DNA of 8,070 bases from DASPPK01 sp041479575. Lineage in GTDB: Archaea > Thermoproteota > Bathyarchaeia > Bathyarchaeales > Bathycorpusculaceae. The stretch spans positions 1 through 8,070 of the forward strand of contig JBGOYH010000096.1 of the NCBI GenBank assembly GCA_041479575.1. The letters are read 5' to 3'. Shown in pieces: positions 5,796-8,070 of the stretch. The notes beneath the pieces were generated by a model, which saw only the letters and a list, made by a program, of their open reading frames with translations, made no database searches and was not told where the DNA came from. The position numbers were made by a program, and so were the translations under genes. How positions within the stretch are numbered: position 1 is the first letter of the stretch; each line of letters begins with the position of its first letter.

Positions 5796-6086
5796 TTGAA
5801 AGTCAAAGTTGAATATCTCGGGCACATCAAGAACATAATTGGCAGCAAAAGGCAAGAAGAAATCGAGATAGAAGACCGCGCATCCATCGCAGACCTGCTT
5901 ATGCTGCTGTCCAAAAAATACGGGGAACCCTTCAAAAAGGCCGTCTACGAATCCGGCGGCCTAGACGTAAAATCAAATTTCATGGCAACCGTCAACGGTT
6001 ACCTGCTCAACCAGTTGAAAGGTGTCAAAACAAAACTCAAAAACAGCGATCGCGTCACCCTGATGCCCGTCGTGAGCGGCGGCTAA
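5796..6086 (+). CDS. MoaD/ThiS-family ubiquitin-like sulfur carrier (SAMP-like)
   Basis: This small 96-residue protein has the beta-grasp pattern of the MoaD/ThiS family. It opens with a MKVKVEYLG strand, continues with EEIEIEDRASIADLLMLLSKKYG (the ID.LL..L..KYG helix region), and closes with the strand DRVTLMPVVSGG. The C-terminal Gly-Gly is the residue pair that E1-like enzymes adenylate, giving a thiocarboxylate for molybdopterin or tRNA thiolation, or conjugation to proteins in archaeal SAMP systems. An internal stretch (residues about 46-75) is longer than in many ~80-residue MoaD proteins. TTG 5796 is chosen as start because GGTG precedes it by six bases and MKVKV is the usual family opening; GTG 5787 would add three residues. 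No MoaE, E1 or molybdopterin gene is nearby, so its pathway cannot be decided. It has its own TATA-like box and is divergent from the mutase. Confidence 0.82.
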   Translation: MKVKVEYLGHIKNIIGSKRQEEIEIEDRASIADLLMLLSKKYGEPFKKAVYESGGLDVKSNFMATVNGYLLNQLKGVKTKLKNSDRVTLMPVVSGG

Positions 6087-6108
6087 AAAAAGGGCAAAAC
6101 ATTTTAGC
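6082..6108 (+). terminator. Weak stem-loop at the end of the MoaD-like gene
   Basis: GCTAAAA (6082-6088) and TTTTAGC (6102-6108) can pair as a 7-bp stem around a 13-base loop, with the stop codon in the left arm. The stem is AT-rich and no long T run follows, so it may only partly stop transcription or may be chance. Confidence 0.2.
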
Positions 6109-6138
6109 TCAAAAGCCATACTAAAAGATTCTTTCATA

Positions 6139-6145
6139 GAGGTGA
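6139..6145 (+). promoter_or_regulatory. Strong ribosome binding site GAGGTGA for the TTG start at 6152
   Basis: GAGGTGA is a near-perfect complement to archaeal 16S rRNA 3' ends and ends six bases before TTG 6152. The first in-frame ATG is codon 50 (6299). This is the clearest ribosome binding site in the window and shows that TTG is used as a start. Confidence 0.8.
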
Positions 6146-6151
6146 ACAACA

Positions 6152-7225
6152 TTGAAGAGAATAGAAGCTCTTAAGCAACTGGCCTTTGAAAAGAGAAAAT
6201 TCGACGCATTTCTAATCGCAAACGAAGCCAACCTGTTGTACCTCACTGGAACTCCCGGCGCGACATGCCTTTTAATACCAAAAAAAGGCGAAGACATGCT
6301 CTACGTCTTCGGCGTGAACCATGACCAGACGAAAGCAGAAGCAAAAGGATTCAAAGTTGAACTTATGAAACGAGGCGAAAAACTAGTTGAAAAAATCGGC
6401 CCTCAGTTCAAGGCTTTGAACATCAAGAAACTAGCTGTAGACGCATTGAGCTACGACCTCTACCGCCCCCTTGCAAAAGCCCTCCGAGGGAAGACAAAAC
6501 TGAAAATGCAGGGAAACCTCGTCTGGGAACTTCGAAAAGTGAAAGATGAAGAAGAACTCGAACGCATGCGAAAAGCCGGAAAAATAACTGTTGCAGGAAT
6601 GAAGACAGCCTACGAAACAATAAGACCCGGCGTGACTGAGATCGACGTCGCGGCAGAAATTGAATACGCAATGCGCAAAAACAAAGGCTACGGCACAGCA
6701 TTTGAAACAATCGTCGCTTCAGGCATCCGCTCCGCGTATCCCCACGGCGGCTGCGCAGACAGAGAAATCCACAAAGGCGACTTGGTGGTCGTGGACATAG
6801 GCAGCACGTACGAATACTACCGATCAGACATGACAAGAACCTTTGTCGCTGACAAACCTTCACAGAAACAAGAAAAGCTTTACCAAGTAGTGAAAACAGC
6901 CCAAGAAAAAGCCTACCAAGCCATAAAAGCCAAAGCAAAAGGAAAAGACATAGACCAAGTAGCCCGCAAAGTCATAGAAGACGCTGGTTACGGCGAAAAC
7001 TTCAACCACGGCTTGGGTCATGGCGTAGGCTTGGAAATCCATGAACAACCCACACTAGGCACAATAAGCAAAGACAAGCTGACCGTAGGAAACGTTGTCA
7101 CAGACGAGCCAGGCATATACTTCCCAGGATGGGGAGGCATCAGAATAGAAGACACCGTACTCGTCAAGAAACGCACATCAGAAAAATTCACCGACGGCTT
7201 CTACAGTCTGATGACTTCAAAGTAG
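6152..7225 (+). CDS. pepQ: Xaa-Pro dipeptidase/aminopeptidase-like M24B metallopeptidase
   Basis: This 357-residue protein has the size of archaeal prolidases. Residues 1 to about 125 form the creatinase/prolidase N-terminal domain, including the ANEANLLYLTGTPGA stretch. Residues about 135-350 form the pita-bread catalytic domain. All five metal ligands are visible: Asp215 (VVVDIGS), Asp226 (RSDMTRTF), His290 (HGLGHGVGLEIHE), Glu319 (DEPGIYF) and Glu333 (GIRIEDTVLV). His198 (PHGG) and His297 match the catalytic-site histidines. It should cleave X-Pro peptides in the cytoplasm with two divalent metals; whether it acts as dipeptidase or aminopeptidase cannot be decided. Translation starts at TTG behind GAGGTGA six bases upstream. 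It follows the MoaD-like gene by 65 bases on the same strand and may be co-transcribed. No signal peptide or membrane segment is seen. Confidence 0.93.
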   Translation: MKRIEALKQLAFEKRKFDAFLIANEANLLYLTGTPGATCLLIPKKGEDMLYVFGVNHDQTKAEAKGFKVELMKRGEKLVEKIGPQFKALNIKKLAVDALSYDLYRPLAKALRGKTKLKMQGNLVWELRKVKDEEELERMRKAGKITVAGMKTAYETIRPGVTEIDVAAEIEYAMRKNKGYGTAFETIVASGIRSAYPHGGCADREIHKGDLVVVDIGSTYEYYRSDMTRTFVADKPSQKQEKLYQVVKTAQEKAYQAIKAKAKGKDIDQVARKVIEDAGYGENFNHGLGHGVGLEIHEQPTLGTISKDKLTVGNVVTDEPGIYFPGWGGIRIEDTVLVKKRTSEKFTDGFYSLMTSK

Positions 7226-7240
7226 TTCCACCACAAACTA

Positions 7241-7246
7241 TTTTTT
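7241..7246 (+). terminator. T6 run after the M24 peptidase gene
   Basis: Six consecutive T residues lie 15 bases after the TAG stop, in a pyrimidine-rich context. Archaeal RNA polymerase terminates at such oligo-T runs without needing a hairpin. Termination may be partial, since the next gene follows closely on the same strand. Confidence 0.35.
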
Positions 7247-7270
7247 CATCACCCTTCACTCACATTCTTC

Positions 7271-7276
7271 TAGGAG
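7271..7276 (+). promoter_or_regulatory. Ribosome binding site for the cysteine hydrolase TTG start
   Basis: TAGGAG lies ten bases before TTG 7287. The first in-frame ATG (7317) is codon 11, directly after the catalytic Asp10, so a start at TTG is needed to keep the active site. Confidence 0.5.
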
Positions 7277-7286
7277 TAGAACTGAA

Positions 7287-7844
7287 TTGGACAGAAAAGC
7301 CGTAATAGTTATCGACATGCTTAATGACTTCGTCACCGGCGAGTTGAAATGCGAGAGAGCTCTGCGCATAATTCCTAACATCAAGAAACTTGTCACAGCC
7401 GCACGACAACACGGCATCCCAGTCATTTACAGCAATGACGCGCATCTTCCAATTGACGAGGAAGTAGTGGCCAAATGGGGAAAACACGCGATAAAAGGCA
7501 CCAAAGGCGCCGAAGTAATTCCTGAACTGGAACCCACAAAGAAAGATTACATCGTTGAAAAAAGAACCTACAGCGGTTTCCACGAGACAGGCCTAGACAT
7601 GCTGATGCGAAGTCTCTATAAAAGCGAAGGTGTCAAAACAGTCATACTCACGGGACTGCATACAAACATGTGCGTCAGACACACAGCCGCAGACGCCTTC
7701 TTCAGAGGATACAAAATCACAATCGCAGAAGACGGAGTTGAAGCCTTCACCAAAGAAGACCAAGAACAAGGGTTGGCATACTTGAAAAACGTTTACAATG
7801 CAAAAGTAATGACTGTCGACCAGATTGTAAAAGAATTCAGCTAG
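7287..7844 (+). CDS. Isochorismatase-family cysteine hydrolase, nicotinamidase-like
   Basis: This 185-residue single-domain protein has the full catalytic triad of the family: Asp10 (VIDMLNDF), Lys92 (EKRTYSGF) and Cys129 (LHTNMCVRHTAADAF). It also carries residues in the pattern of the nicotinamidase metal site: Asp51 and His53 (SNDAHLP), and His67 (WGKHAIKGT). This favours an amidase of the nicotinamidase/pyrazinamidase type, hydrolysing an amide to acid plus ammonia (for example nicotinamide in NAD salvage), over a true isochorismatase. The exact substrate cannot be read from sequence, and other N-carbamoyl or amide substrates are possible. The start is TTG with TAGGAG ten bases before it. 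It lies 61 bases after the M24 peptidase gene, with a T6 run between. The protein is cytoplasmic, with no signal peptide. Confidence 0.88.
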   Translation: MDRKAVIVIDMLNDFVTGELKCERALRIIPNIKKLVTAARQHGIPVIYSNDAHLPIDEEVVAKWGKHAIKGTKGAEVIPELEPTKKDYIVEKRTYSGFHETGLDMLMRSLYKSEGVKTVILTGLHTNMCVRHTAADAFFRGYKITIAEDGVEAFTKEDQEQGLAYLKNVYNAKVMTVDQIVKEFS

Positions 7845-7930
7845 AATCGCATGACCGCATCTGACGAACAGAAGAGCCCATCAGACGCAAGAATTGACGA
7901 TTAAAAGCGAACGCGGAAATCATACACACA

Positions 7931-8008
7931 TTTTTTATGGAAACTGAGAAATTCAAACAAGAAATAGGGCAAGCCGTGAGCTAGAAGCGCTTTTTTGCCG
8001 ACTTTTTT
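7931..8008 (+). terminator. Cluster of three T6 runs after the cysteine hydrolase gene
   Basis: T6 runs occur at 7931-7936, 7991-7996 and 8003-8008. Archaeal transcription commonly ends at such runs, and repeated runs give staged termination. The rest of 7845-8030 shows no gene beyond a 17-codon frame at 7850-7903 that I do not regard as real. Confidence 0.45.
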
Positions 8009-8032
8009 GAGAATAGGATCCAGAATCAGAAG

Positions 8033-8046
8033 AAAAATTTAAAAGC
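8033..8046 (+). promoter_or_regulatory. TATA-like promoter for a gene beyond the right edge
   Basis: AAAAATTTAAAAGC combines an A-rich TFB-like element with a TTTAAAA box, a good archaeal promoter core. Transcription would begin at about the window's last bases. The 8-bp palindrome ACATATGT (8048-8055) follows immediately and could be a binding site or chance. The gene served is not visible. Confidence 0.45.
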
Positions 8047-8070
8047 AACATATGTGCGCATTAGGGATAC

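Noticed and set aside
6423..6938. 171-codon open frame on the minus strand
   Set aside because: It is opposite the M24 peptidase; the Leu/Arg/Cys-rich low-complexity translation is the mirror of a Lys/Ala/Glu-rich gene.
7850..7903. 17-codon ATG frame after the cysteine hydrolase
   Set aside because: It has no convincing ribosome binding site, an unremarkable charged sequence, and a length expected by chance.

Overview
The window looks like archaeal chromosome of moderate base composition. The archaeal assignment rests on four things: a methylmalonyl-CoA mutase large chain without a fused cobalamin domain, GAGGTGA-type ribosome binding sites, TATA-like promoter boxes with oligo-T runs after genes, and a stand-alone MoaD-like protein. 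Several genes appear to start with TTG. A mesophilic or moderately thermophilic uncultured archaeon (for example Bathyarchaeia-like) would fit, but I cannot fix the lineage from the sequence alone. No rRNA, tRNA, CRISPR array, insertion sequence or phage gene was seen.

Positions 1-3962 (+ strand) hold a methylmalonyl-CoA block. In order these are the 3' end of methylmalonyl-CoA epimerase, a 12S/PccB/MmdA-type carboxyltransferase, a 5S/OadA/PycB-type carboxyltransferase, and a separate biotin carrier protein. The methylmalonyl-CoA mutase catalytic chain (5638-3959, - strand) converges on the carrier, and the two stop codons overlap within one CTAG. The two carboxyltransferase halves plus a free biotin carrier are the three parts of methylmalonyl-CoA:pyruvate transcarboxylase, known from Propionibacterium. 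No biotin carboxylase and no membrane decarboxylase subunit is visible here. With epimerase and mutase beside it, the locus can encode succinyl-CoA <-> (R)-methylmalonyl-CoA <-> (S)-methylmalonyl-CoA, then carboxyl transfer to pyruvate giving oxaloacetate and propionyl-CoA (or the reverse). The carboxylase reading (propionyl-CoA carboxylase plus pyruvate carboxylase sharing one carrier) remains possible if a biotin carboxylase gene lies outside the window.

The proteins show two unusual designs. The 5S-like subunit ends in a short segment resembling the soluble tail of the gamma/delta subunits of sodium-pumping decarboxylases. The biotin carrier has an apparently duplicated N-terminal beta-hairpin module.

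Positions 5639-5795 are a divergent promoter region with a TATA-like box for each direction and a 13-bp palindrome placed like an operator in front of the mutase. Positions 5796-7844 (+ strand) carry a MoaD/ThiS-like ubiquitin-fold protein, an M24 Xaa-Pro dipeptidase-like metallopeptidase and an isochorismatase/nicotinamidase-like cysteine hydrolase. These look like ordinary housekeeping genes with no clear link to the methylmalonyl pathway. Positions 7845-8070 are non-coding, with three T6 runs and then a TATA-like promoter for a gene beyond the right edge.
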